DNA of 64,000 bases, from contig NC_044574.1 of NCBI RefSeq assembly GCF_901933205.1, positions 18,089,733 through 18,153,732 on the forward strand, written 5' to 3'. The stretch is from Camarhynchus parvulus (Eukaryota > Chordata > Aves > Passeriformes > Thraupidae). This document shows positions 27,435 through 41,600 of the stretch, piece after piece (position 1 is the stretch's first letter; each line of letters opens with the position of its first letter). The position numbers and the translations under genes are program-made. The notes beneath the pieces are model-generated. The model was not told the origin of the DNA and made no database searches. It saw only the letters and a list, made by a program, of their open reading frames with translations.

Positions 27435-28864
27435 CTCATTGAGGTGCCTGAATGTGATTTCAGGTGCTCAGCTTGCAATATTCACTGTGGGGAAAAATGG
27501 TGACCCAGGATAACAGGCAATGGAAAGCCCTGATTTTACGCAATAAACATTAATAATCTAAAAAGAGGAGATGGGAGGCAATAGTTCCCTGGAAATCTAA
27601 TGCCGTGTGCTTTTTTTGGAAAGCATCAAAAGTGCTATGCAAAAATATGAAATGAATAAACAAATGAAATTAGAAAGCCTAGTAACTGGAGAGATATTGG
27701 GCTAAATTCATTCCTTGAGGAACAGCAGCAAGACTGATGAAATACATCAGGAATGATTTGGCCTACTACGTTTTGAGCATTAATTTGATCAGAGTGTCAA
27801 CAACGCAAATCCCGCAGGGTGAGGAACTTCACTCTACCACCCTTGCGAGAGCCAAGCAGAACGGTTTGGATTAGCAAATGGTAAAAATGCAAAAGCAAAA
27901 CATTTTTGCAAGTTACAGAGCATAAATTAAACAGCAATGTTAGGAAGAGAGATGAGGTTGAGGCTGGTTGTTTTGAGAAAAGCAATTTTTTCAAGTGAAT
28001 TCAGTAGTCATCTCCTTAAGAAGCCCAGCCAGGCTGTCCAGCAGCTGCTCCTCACATGGCAGCTGGGTCCCTGCCGAGGTGACATTTGATGAGAAGACTC
28101 AGCCCCAGGTGCTGTGCTGTGAGCCCCCAGAGAAGGCTGCTCCCACAGCAGAACAGGCCTGCAGCTGTAAAATGGCTACCTGTGAATGAGCCCTGGGCAA
28201 ACCAAACAAAAGCCATTCTTCCCCTATTTGTGTGCATGTAAAGGAGAGGGGTGTGAATATCCTCTGCCATCCCTGGGCCTACCTGTTGCCTGCCCAGTGG
28301 CAATGCTGCTGTGGAAGCCCATATGCTGCACACTGCGTCATCCTCAAAGGAGTCAGGAGAGCCACATTTGACACCTACCTGTCTGATCCTCCTGATCTGT
28401 CTGCTGAGACAGGGGCTGGTGAAAAACTCTCATGACAGGCTTACTCCCAGAACAGGTGTTTATCATCTCAGGGTGGAAGATGCCAACCATTTTGCACTTC
28501 TCAATCCCTACTACCTGCACTGAGATCCAGCATGGCCAGATAGAAAAGTCCTTACATTCCCCACCCTCTTCTAACTCAAACCACAACTCTTAAACTCACT
28601 GAGAATGTTTTGAAAGTCTTCTTACATGGTTTATGGCACAGGTCTTCAATGCACTTGGGTACTCATGGCAGAAAGGTACCACTTTCTACCATTAAATATA
28701 TTAAAACTGGTGATGCTGTGCCCTGTACAAAGTGCAGTAATGCAGGCATGTTCTAGCCAATAATCTGAAAGAAATTACAACCACTACAAAGAATAACAGA
28801 AAACCCACTACACAACCAATTGTGGGGGAAAAAACCCTGTAATAAGAATGAGAAACAGAAATGG
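27435..28864. other. Intergenic, 3' flank of PPARGC1A
   Basis: No gene recognised. On the minus strand the part nearest the gene (28813-28833) reads GT-rich, fitting the downstream element of a polyadenylation site. The segment 28020-28450 is somewhat GC-richer than its surroundings but shows no known element. Confidence 0.6.
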
Positions 28865-28884
28865 ATTTGAAACATTCGTTTCCC

Positions 28885-28890
28885 TTTATT
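28885..28890 (-). terminator. PPARGC1A: Probable distal poly(A) signal AATAAA
   Basis: TTTATT on + gives AATAAA in the transcript. Cleavage is expected about 28865-28875. Downstream on the transcript strand, at 28833-28813, the sequence is GU-rich (CACAATTGGTTGTGTAGTGG), as expected of a downstream element. The distance from the stop codon matches the family. Confidence 0.65.
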
Positions 28891-31436
28891 TTCTCAGTGA
28901 GGCTGATGTGTACTGCACATTAAAAAAAAAAAAATCACAGGAATTTTCATACAATGAATTAAACCACAAAAGTACATGTAGAATCGGCAGGTGGAAAACA
29001 GCCCAGTTTGGGCTTAACTACTATCTCACTTCCCCTGTTCAGCATAGTCCAACCCACAACTTTACATGTTCACCTACTGTACAAATCTTACAGTAGCTCC
29101 ATCAGGTCAGTGGTTCACATTATTGAAAATGTCTGTCACATAGGTACAAATTTAGAATCATCACATTATATTACATGGCTATTCTAGTTCATTTATAGAT
29201 CAGATCTTATACTATAGTGACTGAAGTTCTCATTACAGCCATTAAGAAGGACACATAATCATTACCTACTGTAGGCTTACATCTAAAGGGATGAGAAGGA
29301 GATGTGGTTGTGTTTGTTGGTTTGTTTTTTTTTCAACTGACCCAAGTATTATTACCCCAGAGGCACAAACCTTCCTCTCAGTGCTGCTCTTGGTGATGGC
29401 AGCCCAACTGCTTTTCAGAGTAGTTTAGCACAGATATTTTTCTTTAACTTTAGGCTCCCTCTGTTTGGATTAGTATTTAGATAATTTTCCATTCTGTAGG
29501 AACTACTCAGTTACAGCTCTAGGAAAGACCACAGTTCCTAAGTACCAGTTCTGTTACCTCTATTGTGGATGTGGTACTTACCACAGCATGAAAGCAACAG
29601 TACAGTCTTCTTATAAAAAACACACAGAGCTATACTGCAATTTGCCTCTGGTGACAATGTGGTACATGTGCTAATTTGAAATGTTTTTGGGGAAGAAAAA
29701 AAAGAAAAGTAAACACTGAGTTTATATTTTGATGGATTTTCTACTACAGTATCTATGAAAGATCAAATAGCTTTATTCAGCAATCCTAGCTCTATTAATT
29801 TCATATGTAATTTGTAAATCCACAGAGGAAAGCCATCTTCAAGATGAAAATGTTTGCCAGGCCAGTGAAAAAAAAAATTTTACTCACTTCAGTTATGCCT
29901 GCTTGGTGAAAAATAAATAATGCCCCCACACAAACCCCACACCAATTTCTTAATGTCAGCAATCTAGGGCAAAAGAGAACGTTTTAAAATTTAATGACAG
30001 AAATGTAAAGGCAAAATAGGTAATGCATCTGGTCCTTGAACACATAATATGATATACTAAATATTGATTTCTTAAAAATAATTTATTGCTTTTAATATTT
30101 TTCTTTACAACAGAAGATACTCAAAATCCAGAAAGGAAAATTGTAAACTTTTAGTTTGGCATTCACACAAAGTTAAAATACCTGCATTTTTAACCTACAG
30201 AGCAACAACAAGAATTATGCAGAGTAAAGGATGTTACATTTGTAACACAGAACTTCCAGAAAAGTTCTTTTTTTTTTTTTTTGTTTTATTGCTATCTATC
30301 TACTGAGAAATAAGAAGCCAAAAAATCAAGCAAGCATCTGACAGGACAGACAGTGGAATCTCTCAGAACACAATATGCTGGTGATAAAATGAATGCAGCC
30401 ATCAGAATCAACTGCACTGTTATGGGGGTAGAATCAGTTTTCTAAGATTTGGCGTGGGAAGGTAGATTAAATAGTTAGGTGTGCCATACCTTTAAGAGGA
30501 GTCATGAATGCCAAAGAGCAATAGAATAAGAAATCTATACATTCACAAGCAAATTCCAAACTTTGCTGATTCAGTAGAGACTCCGAGTTCAGATGCAATT
30601 CTGATGCTCAGAATAGCAGTAGTTTATACTCTTGTGGTTTTTTTCTTTCCTGAAATTTCTATTTAATTTAACAGAAGCAATGTCATCAGCAACAATGTCA
30701 TGGGCACATTTGAGGCCATGCTAGTGCATAGTAAAAAAAAGGAAAAAAACCCAAAACCAACCCACTGCTTCTGCAAAAGCGGAATTTCCAAACAAAGCAC
30801 TTGCTTACTCCAAACTGACAACCATCATGCATCCTAGGTATAAAATTTCCACTGGCCTTTTTATTCTTTTAGTCATCTCATAATTTATAATAAATAGGAT
30901 AATTATAACTGATAAATATGTCTCTTTAGTAAACAAAGGAATGAAGGATTGCTATTTATACAGGATGCATAACTGTAAAAAATATAGATAAATACCATCA
31001 TTAAACTCTGCCAATGAAAAGATTACTGGCTTCAAGAACAGTGTTTAGACACAGAATTACAGTAAAAATCATACTGTACTTAGTACCTCAGCATATTTTT
31101 ATCAAACTAAAATCACAAAAATTAAAACAAAATAGCATTTTAAAAAGATTTTTGACCTCTAGTTCCAAAACTACTGTTGATACATAAAATAAAAACATTT
31201 CTTAATGATTACCCATTTGAGAGACTTTACATAAAATTATGATATTTTCTAGAAAAATTTAGATGAGAAAATTTCATTCCCCTAACAAATTCAGTGTATA
31301 AAACTGCAAAAGAAAATCAAGCAATGAGAAAAATGTGGAAAAATACTGCAGAAGGTGTTTAATATCTTTTGGGCTAGGATAATTCTTGACAAAATTCTTA
31401 TATAAGCTCACCAAAGAAGGGATGAATGTGTATAAT

Positions 31437-31497
31437 GCATTTTTGCACTCAGATACACATGCACACATATGCACACTCACACCCTCACCCACACGCT
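31437..31497 (-). promoter_or_regulatory. UG-rich element in the 3'UTR
   Basis: CA-rich on +, so the transcript carries a run of UGUG and GUGAG units (GTGTGGGTGAGGGTGTGAGT). Such stretches bind CELF-type proteins in other mRNAs; a role here is inference. Confidence 0.4.
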
Positions 31498-32332
31498 TTT
31501 CTCTTTTTTTTACAATCAAATATATATAAGCATAAGTTCAGCTTTCTACATATGTTAGTGTACAATAATTGTTTCACCTCATATAATTACATTTGAGTAT
31601 TCTTGATTAAGAAAAATTCAGCAGTTTTTGAAAAGAAGGCTGCATTTACAGTGCATAGCTGTAACAAAAAAGAACATCGTCATACAGTATGTACATAAAT
31701 AAAAATACTCCATTTAACATTTGTAAATACTCAACTACTTTAGAGAATGTAGCAAATAAACTATCTGTGCACACACCCAGATAGTTATATCCAACTCTCA
31801 TTAATAATGTAACACCACGTCCGCTCATTAGAATAAATCGCTGAACAAGCTGCACATTTGACCATTAACAAGGCTTTGAAAATTTTGCTGTGGAAGATCA
31901 ATGTTGTAGACATTTACATGGGTGTCAGAATTAAAAGATGAAACTTCAAAATGTTAGGGAAGCTTGAGCCTTTTAATTTTCTTTTCTGCAAAAAAAAAAC
32001 AACACAAAAAACCCAAAAAACAAACCAACCAAAAAATGAACAATCTTAAAACAAAGCTAAGACAGATTGCAGGCTTCTGGGACCTGTGGTTTCTTCTGGA
32101 TTGTCATATTATCACCGTGAGAAGAAGCTTCTTTACAAAAAAAAAAATATGCAGTGTCTGATCCCCAGACATCAGCAGCCATAGTTCTCACACTGGGGTT
32201 TTTTTCTCTGTTTGTTTTTGTTCTTTTTTTGTTAAAATGCAATATGTACAGATTTTGCAGTTCATCATTGTACGTGTATCTCTGTGGAACTGCTGCCATG
32301 TCTCGTGACTTGCATTGAACTCGCCAGGAACA

Positions 32333-32424
32333 CCCGGCTCCCCCGCCACCGCTCCCCCGCCAGAGCGCAGCTGACACCCATGGCCATGCGTGTGCTTACT
32401 GGGCAGCACCCTGCCCCTCCACTC
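32333..32424 (-). promoter_or_regulatory. G-rich patch in the 3'UTR, possible RNA G-quadruplex
   Basis: In transcript sense this holds GGGG and GGG runs (32424-32403) and then GGCGGGGGAGCGGTGGCGGG followed by GGAGCCGGG (32361-32333). Five runs of three or more G occur within 92 nt in an otherwise AU-rich UTR, starting about 155 nt after the stop. Confidence 0.5.
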
Positions 32425-32578
32425 CTCGAGCAGCTGTGTTCATGTAAACCATGGTTTTGAACAGAGAGTGTAAAGTAGGAGAAATTCCTAAGTACGACTT
32501 TGCAGTTGTCCATTATTGAAGGACGTGATGTCCGTGAGGTATTCGCCATCCCTTTGTTTTCCTCGGATGACACCCTTG

Positions 32579-32682
32579 TTACCTACGCAGGCTCCGCTGT
32601 GCCTCTTTGAGTAAACTATCAAAATCCATGGAGTCATACTTGCTTTTAGTAGAAGCAGGATCAAAATCATCTGAGTTTGAAT
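32579..32682 (-). CDS. PPARGC1A: PPARGC1A exon 13 (last), coding part
   Basis: Acceptor TTTTGGGTTCCAG, then AT completing the Asp codon begun in exon 12, then [14 protein letters not shown] and the tail [16 protein letters not shown] and TAA at 32581-32579. The C-terminal tail is unchanged from mammals as I recall it; in mammals it has been reported as a cap-binding-complex (CBP80) contact. The exon continues as 3'UTR. Confidence 0.97.
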
Positions 32683-35600
32683 CTGGAACCCAAAAGATGC
32701 AAGTTTAAGTAAGAGGCAAAGAACTACTTATTTTGTCTGTGTATCAGTACAAACAAGATGCTGAAGAAACAATCCACTTACAACCACAATTTTATAGGAT
32801 GACAAAAGCATAGCAATGACCATCACAGAAGCTTTAGGCATTCCTGGTAAGAAGCAGCACCTAACAAAAGTGGTACGCATCATCAGCAGTGGGGAAGAAC
32901 CACTAATCGCATATACATTTAGAGCAGGGTAACTCAAAACAGTTTCCTCAAGGACTTGAGCACCAAGACAGTCGTGTATAGGTCTCAAAGTAGTCCAGAT
33001 AATCTTGACAGATACCTTAACCAAAACTCCACCTTTGTCTTGCAACTGCTGTTTCGTAACATGTCCAGGACTTAATTTTCCTAAGAAAGGTTTGAAGAAA
33101 GCCAGGGCAGTCTGTGAGCAGCATACAGAGGACAGAGCCCACCTTGCCTTGGGGTCTTGTGGAAGTCTTTATGCCTGCCAGAATCTCTGGGTTTGCTTCA
33201 ATTTATCTTTTTGGGTTTGCTTGTTTAGAGTGTGAGCAATTCTGGGCAGGGCCTCTGCAAGGCTGCATGAGCAGTCTCAGGTGGGCTCCTCAGCTTTCTG
33301 CATCACATGTGATAAGCCACAGCAGCAATAGCCCAGCTCCTGCAGCCTTGGATACCTGTTCCAGCCTTGTCAGCTGCTCAGGCACGGATGTCAGTCTGTT
33401 CCCAGCACAGAGGAGGGATTGTACATTTGTGGCCACACAACTCCAGTACAATTATTGACATGGCTGCAAGCAAGGAATTTCCTTTTGGAATCAACCCTGC
33501 TTAACACTGACTCTCACCAGTTCCCGTGTCACAGCTCCTTTATGTGAGTGCCCTTTTCTTGCCATTTCTTGTGTTGAATTAATCAGAACTCCCCATCTAC
33601 CACTATAAGACACACTGCACATTAAATGTTCATTACAAGTTCTGCTAAGACAATATCTTCTCACAGAGGAGAGGTGTTAAACTTCTGACTACTATTTCAA
33701 GTGTTTTCTTTCTTCTGTACTCAACCCAAAGCTGATTAATTCTCTCTGTCCTGGTACCAGCTCATGAATTTTAAAGTTCATCCTGCCATTTCCTTATGTT
33801 GTTCTATCAGATACTCTGCAAAATACAGGGAATGCAGTCTGAAGTACAGAAGCTCAAGCTGTCAGCAGGATGAAGTGAAAACAGTCTGCTCACAGATACT
33901 CTGGGACTCCCTCTCACAATGGAGAGAGTTGACAGGGAATACTCCCAGTGATGAATAATGTTCAAGAGGGTTCCCTTCAGACAACTTACTTTAAACCTCA
34001 GATTTTCTGAGATACAGAGATGACCTTGGCTTCCATTGCTGAAGATAAGTCAAATAAAGGCAAGACTTTAATCTGGTTTTACTGTTTTTATCAGCCTACA
34101 TTTCAACAAATGCCTTGCTACCTTTTATATTTTCTACATCAACCCTGTATCTCTTCAGCAGTCAATTGCCTTTTCTTAGCTTTACATTATCTGTTTAGCC
34201 ACTGAAGTGAATTATAGCATATTCATTGTGAACAATGCATATAATCTTCATAATTTATTTTGAAAAGACATCAATTGGTTAGAAAAAATATATCTGTATT
34301 CACTTCCTGCATTGTACAAAGCCGAGGGCAGCACATACAAGATTTCATTAGCACTGTGTTACAGGGTTATGAGAGATTTTAATGACTGTGGTCATTTATT
34401 CATAAAAAAATCTTCAATATCTGATTAATATAGATTCAACAGAAAAAAAGGTGCCTTGCTATGTAATTCAGAAAAGAGTATATCCCATGCCTTTAGTCTA
34501 TTTATACAGGCATTAGGAAAGGTTTAACATTTAATGAATAATTTACATTTCAAAAGGTAATTAAATAAGTGGTGAGTTTATCCTATATTGTAATATTACA
34601 GAGGCTGTTTTGGTAGTCTGCATAGTCTCTTTACACATATACTTAACATCAGTATTCCTGCTGGAAGACTTTGAACTTCTCCAAAAATCCTTGCAAGGGG
34701 AAGCACCACACCCTGACTTGGAGCGTAGGACAGAATCATGGACTTTTGCCCAGGCAAGACTCAGACAGACCCAAGTGTGTTGTCACAGCCAGCATGCACA
34801 CTTGGGACTGGAGTTATCACAGTATACTGGGGGCTGGACTGGTATGCATAAAGCCCCACATCACTGGAACTGCAAACATCAAGAGAATTGCAAAGCTTTC
34901 CACAGACTGGAGCCTCTGACATCACAACTGGAAGGCCCTACAAGGAGACACCTTCATACACATAGATGCTTATGCACAATTTTAGAATCACCAGTTGAGA
35001 TCAGTGGCTTTTGCCACACTAAGGGGTCAGATTTGGCCACAAGCTCTTCTAGCTCTCAAACTTGAGTAACTAGGAATTGTGTTTAATGAGTGCCCCTGGC
35101 AAATTCTGCCCATCTGCAACAGAACTCATAGCAAAGTAAGAATCATAATGAAGTTTTTGGGTTGGGGCATCTACTTTGTCCTCTGTTTATCTCTCTTATA
35201 CATAAGTGAGGTACTGGAATCAAACAGTTACAGCAATAAACAGTAAAGCATGTGGGAGGTTTCTGCGGTGCTATCTTTCCAACTTAGAAATGTATTATTG
35301 AATACTGGGTACTTATTTTTGATAATGATGGAAATGGGCTTTAAAAGAATATTCACAGTTTGGAATATTTGAAAGAAGCCAGCTCAGATTAGTAGACTTT
35401 TAAACATCTTACAGCAGGTGAAAACCACTTTTTTCAACACCCCTCCAATCATTTAAAGGGTATCAGCAGTAAACAAAAAAGAAGCAAACCCTAAATTCTC
35501 ATGAGTTACAAGATTCCTGCTATGTACCTCAATTCACATGGAGCAAAACACCTACCTAGGTCTGCATAGTTAGACTTGCAAAGCTGCTTGCGCCCACAGA

Positions 35601-38600
35601 AGTACAGCTCAAAATCAGGCTCATTTGACCTGCGTAAAGTGTATCCATTCTCAAGAGCAGCGAAGGCGTCACAAGTGTAGCGGTAGGTGATGAAACCATA
35701 GCTGTCTCTGCCATTGAAAAATACAGTTGTGAACAAAAGCTGAGAAGAGTTAACACACATTAGTGTAACCCCTTCCTGAAAGCAAGAACTTGCCGGAGAC
35801 CCAGCAGTGGAAATGCCAGAAGTACTGCATCCATTTATCAGCATGATTGTCCTGTCATGCAGCTAAATACTTATTTCTGGGACAGGAAATTTCAACTAGC
35901 AAGATTAATAAATAAGGATGAAAGAAAATAAGTAAGGTTTTGAACTCAGCGTGTCATCTGTCACAGGACTTATACTGGTAACTCCCATACCAGTAATCTT
36001 ACTGCCATAATTTTTTACATATGGCAGCTCTCAAACAAGAAGTAATCTCAAAAGTTCCTACCCATCATCCTGCAAATTTACTGTGCACTCCTCAATTTCA
36101 CCAAAAACTTCAAACCGGTCCCTCAGTTCAGTTCGGGTTGTCTCAGGTCTGATTTTACCCAGATAAATCACACGATGTTCTTCCTGTTGATAGAGAGCAA
36201 CCGGGAAGGTGTTCTTTTAACAAATGTGTCATAGAGATGAACCTTTACATACATGCATGCAAAGACACACACAGATGTGCAGAGTACGCATAATTATAGA
36301 AGCACTCTTTTGTGGAAGGCCTACTGCATCTTGCACGTACATGAAATAGTTCTCTCCTGGAAAGCATCTAAGGTATTTAAGTGACACTACATTTGTCAGG
36401 TGGTGTGCTCCTGGAAGGGTTCACTGATTGCTGTTACTGTTCTGTAAAATGACAGATGCTTCCCTTTGTATCCTACTGCACCTTCTTCCTTCTCACCCCT
36501 TTTACCACTTCCCCTCCAGGACTGCAAACTCTTCCAAACTAGGAGCTCCCTTTCTCTTGCCATGTATAGAATACCAAGCAAAACTCATTTTACTTGCAGA
36601 GTAGCATAAAGTAACACAATAATTGCATAAGTGCACCACAGACGTAACGAAATGTATTACAAGCATAACATTATAAGCTCATAGGACTCAACAGCTGATT
36701 CATCCTGCAATCCTGTTTCACCATAATCCATACTTTTAAACAGAGGGAAAACTTTTTAAGATCGTCACCCCAGCCAAAAACTAAGTGTTACATAGCCCCT
36801 AGCTCATTCCCTGATCGTTGGTGGGATGGGGAGAAAAACCAGAAAAAGGTGTATTAAGATCAGCTTCATAAATTAAACAAAGAAAGATATAACAATAGTA
36901 ATAATTATAATGACAGTAATTGTAATGAAAAGGGGAGAGGAACAAAACCCAAAATAAACAAGTGCAGCACCTGCTGACCAATACCCAGCCTGTCCATGAG
37001 CAGTGCTCTGCCTCTCCCAGCCAACTCCCTCTGGTTTATATACTAGGCATGATGCCATATGGTATGGAATATCCATTTGGCCACCTCAGGTCAGCTGTCC
37101 TGGCCATACTCCCTGCAAGCATCTTGTGCACCTGCTCCCTGGCAGGGCATGGGAAACTGGAAAGTCCTTCATTCAGAGTAAGCACTACTTAACAACAATT
37201 AAAACATCAATGTCTTATCAACATTAACACTAAATCCAAAATACTGTGCTGTACCTACTGCAGTTACTAAGAAAAAAAATTAACTCTATGCCAGCAGAAA
37301 CCAGGACTGGATCCAAAATATACCTTTTATTAAAATAAATATTTCAGGGGGAATGACAGGAAGTAAAATATATCCCAAATCACCACTGCCTTTTGGTTTA
37401 TTCAGAATAAAAACCACCTGACTGAAGACCCAAGGCTAGGGTCTCTTCTGCATGTTCTTTCAGCACTTGGAACAAAGCATCCTTTTATAACAATCAAGCC
37501 ATGGTCATACCATTCCCTCCTTAGTGCAAATGCTCAGCCGAAGGAGGGAAGGACTAGAAAACCCTTTAAGAGTCACTTCATGAATTTTAGGATAAACACT
37601 TTTCTGAGGGCAGAGCCATTTAGTGAGCTGCAAGAAAATAAAATGGAAAAAGGAGATCTTTAAAACACTGACCTTAAGGTAACCAGGGCAAAGAAGCACC
37701 AGCTATACACGGCTTGGGTGCTCAGCCTTCCTGTCTCCGATTGCCTCTGGCCTGGCACTACTGGCCCTGCTGCTCATCCCTTACACACCCACACAGCAGC
37801 CCCATAAATCCAACCACCACCACATTCTCAGCTGGTGTAAATCTGTCAGTCAGCGCAGCAATGTCAGTTTAAACCATCAACTCTGGCACCTGAGACTTGT
37901 GCAGAATTTAGGTGCCGAATGCCGAAGGAGCTACACTGACTGCTGAGAACTCACGACTATCGTAACCTGGAGGTGCCTAAAGGCTAATGGCACCTCAACT
38001 GTGCAATGCAAAAGGCACTAGGGACCTAAATATAGACTTGCATTCCTGCTCAGAAACATTCTAGCCTGAAGAGACAGGTAGTTTATAGTGTTACAATTCA
38101 GATATATCATGAAATGTATCTTTTCCATGAGTCCCTACAGAGGCATAAAGCACCAGTCACTCTTGGACCATGGACAATACAATTGATATCAGACCAAAAC
38201 ACAGGTAAAACCAGAAATCATATTGATGTTGCTTCTTTACTTGTTTGAGTATTCATTTGAGATAAAGAGACCATCAGAATTCTTAGTTTGGGGTGCTGGA
38301 AATCTTGTCTTCCTGTTCCCAGGAGAGCACTTTGCTCTCAGGAACTATTTAATGCAAAATAAGTAAACAATTCCTGCAGCAGGAAGCCAACACTGAAATA
38401 TCTGTCTCCCAACAGAAACTCTTACTAGAACATTCAGTAAACTATTTTCACTGACTCTTTTCCTGGCCTCACAAATCTCAGGGGCTAAGATCCAGTTAAT
38501 CTAAGCTCCTGAGAAATGAAAGTTTAAAACTGCAAGAATCAAACATTCCTAACCAAAAGCCCTACCCACTAAGGAATGGCACAAGAATTACCTGTGTCCC

Positions 38601-41600
38601 TTATAGGGACACAAGGGCTCCCTGTTCAGCCCAGTGGAGACCTTGGTTGCTCTACCAATATATCAGCTCTCCTTAATCAGGGAGACCTGGTAAGGATCTA
38701 ATTTGGACACTTGAAACTACTGCCTCTTTTGATTATGTAAGGAACCAAGGTGAGTGCCTTTATAGTCCTCTGTAACCATGCTGGGACAGACACATCCACT
38801 TTTAAATGTTACACCTTCCAAAATACAGGGTCCAAAAGCTCCCCTTGTTCTCTGCCACAGCAGGGCAGTTTGGAGAAGCTGGCATGGCTAAAAGAAGCAC
38901 TTGTGCTCATGGGCAGCCATACATTTAGGGCACAAGGGTACTTTCCAGACAGCTGCTGCTTTTTATCTCTGTCTCCACTGTGTCCCAGTCCACAGCCCTG
39001 ACCTTCCTGACAGAGGAGTTTGGGCAGGGCTTCTGTGAACCAGGGACTGTCGAGTGCAAGCTACAGTAATCTGCATTTCTTCCATTTCCACATTCTAATT
39101 CTGCTTACTTTCACTATGGTTGGGTGCCATAAACTTCAAAACCAGGAAAATCTGCATATGCAGAGTAATTACTTTTTCAGACTGTTTTACCAAATCAAGG
39201 ATTTAACCGCACTGAAACACTTGATAAGAAACAATTCCATTGATACTTGCTATTGAACCTAAATGACTGACCAGATGGAGCAGAACATAACACAGCAGAC
39301 TGCCTAATATACTTTAGCTGAGATAATACATCTCAACTGAAAAAAACATAATGTTTCACTCACTGACATGGAGATTGTTATATTACAGTGTGATGGAAAT
39401 ACCTATTGCACACTCTTCCATAAGTCTGTCTGCATGCCTGTGCAATTTTTCCTTCTTCTATCCCCTCTAATAACCTTTATATCTCTAATATCCCTTTAAG
39501 ACAACTGTAATAAACCAAAACTGAACAATTAAAAAAAAAAGTCTGTTAAAGTACTGTTAAGGGAATAAGTTAAACCTGCAAAATCAAGGAAATTCAAATT
39601 TAAAGCTGAAATGCACCATATGTCCTCTAGTGTGCACATATGAGGAGATGGGTTCAAGTATTTTTTAAGCAGAGTGCCATGATGGAATAAGATACCCAAG
39701 AAAACAGAATTCACACAGAATTGTCTTTCCCTTGGTTAACTTTGGATTATTTAAAGCAACTATGAATATTAATATTCACAGAGATGCCTTCCATTTATTT
39801 CCATTAATAATAAGAGCTATAGAAGCCTAACAAGATTGCAATACACCTCTAAATGTTAAGGACCTTTTTTAAATAATAAATTACATGTGTAAGTCTATAT
39901 GGGCATATTAAGTAAAATATTTACTGCAGTTGTTAGAGGATATGATTGATGACTTGGAAACCTAGAGAAGGGCAGAGAAAAGCTTTTGTTTTCTATTTCA
40001 TAGGGGCAGAGAGAACCTGCAGGAAACACCAGAAGCTACTTGTTCATATTTCCCTCCCAAAAGTGCACATGATTTATTTTGTATCATAAGCATTAAGTGT
40101 GGCTCCTTGATCTGTCAGGTTAGAAAAAAGAGAATAGTCCACCCAACTCCCTCAGGCCTAACATCTCTGTCTTTTTTCATAATCTTACTCATTCTTCATG
40201 GCAGCAAAAACATTTGAATAGAAAGATGTGGCAGAAAATCTTGGCCTGACAAGTAGTATTTTAAGTGTCAAATGAAAATCCTAAAGCATTAGAATAATAA
40301 AATATGAGAAAACAAGACTGGGATACACCTTACACATCTAAGGGTCAATAAAGGGACCACTCATCCTCTAAATATTGACCGATGCTAAGGATCTTTCTGT
40401 CTTGCAAAGGATTCCTCCAAAACTTTATTTTCTTTGTGCTTCCTTATTCCTAAGTCTTTATTTCATAATTATTTCACTAAACACAGACCATTAGATGTAT
40501 TAGTTTTCCCTTGGGTTTTTTTGCTTCTCCCCCCAACCGCTTTTATCTTTGCCTGCCTGTGGTGCTGCTGTTCCCATTTTTCCTACCACTTTTTGCCTGC
40601 ATGTCTGTAGGGCACACCTAGTTCTCCAAGAGCCAGGTAATGTTTTATGTGAAGCTGAGAGAAGAAATCCAGGAGAATTTTAAAGCTGGGTTCTGTTATG
40701 GGCTTGTAAAGGCTCTGCTGCTCACTCCAGCACAGGTGGCTGGCCGGGTACACACTCCATGTCTGTGTTGCCTCCCATGCCAAACAACTTCTCTGCCAGT
40801 AGAGACTTTGAGCCATGAAGACTTTTATCCTTAGAGCTGAAGGCCAAATACCACTTTGAAAACGTAATGGGATTGGTTGGACAGAGTTGCAAAACCAGAA
40901 ATGCTATGGGTGGAGATAAGCCATTAAAGCTTAAGCTTCTGATGTAACAATAATGCGAAAAAAATTCTTTAGACTGACTAAAGAAAAATTAGTATGGCCT
41001 GTGAGTAAGTATGAATGGAAAAAGTAAAAATCACAAAAACTGGGGGAAAAAAAAAACCAAACAAGATCACTATCTTGTTCAGAACAGCTCAGATAAACTC
41101 CATGGTGACTGCTAGAAAAATAATGATGGACCAGTAAAACTCAAAATTTAGGTAGAAACATATACAGTAAAATTAGAGTATCTGGGATCTAGGCCATCAA
41201 GATGAGCAACAACAAAAAAATCCAAACTAAATATACAACATACATTGAATCCTTCATAAGTGGAAATGCATTCTATTACAGGCTGACTCTGGTTTTAGAC
41301 TTTCGAGAAGGCAGGCACTCATTTATGAAACCACCTTTCTCCTGCCTTCCTGTTTTAGAGCAATTTATTTTCTTTGAAACCATGTGTTTCTTTCTGATAC
41401 AGTGGCCTCACAGCACATTTATCTTTTTATGTCTGTAAGCTCCCTGGGACTGGGACTCTCGATACTTGTCTCAAAGACTGCCAGCATTTAGGAATGAAAA
41501 TTGGTAATGTTAATTGTAATGTTCTACTTGAGTATAACCTGATTTTGTTATACCTCTTGGCAGTAGCCAGTGCACACAGTAAATGAGCTCAGGAAGGATG

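Larger units (their letters stand above)
28865..32578 (-). other. PPARGC1A: PPARGC1A 3'UTR (about 3.7 kb)
   Basis: It runs from the base after the stop codon to the inferred cleavage site about 15-25 nt past the poly(A) signal at 28885-28890. The length of about 3.7 kb agrees with the long 3'UTR of mammalian PPARGC1A. It is AU-rich, with a long A-run in the transcript (poly-T on + at 30268-30282), a UG-rich stretch (31437-31497) and a G-rich patch close to the stop (32333-32424). Proximal AATAAA hexamers at 29772-29777, 30082-30087, 30285-30290 and 30860-30865 could give shorter transcripts. The exact 3' end is inferred. Confidence 0.75.

Noticed and set aside
34610..35065. 151-codon + strand open frame in intron 12
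   Set aside because: No recognisable domain, low-complexity Ser tail and no splice or promoter context; probably chance.
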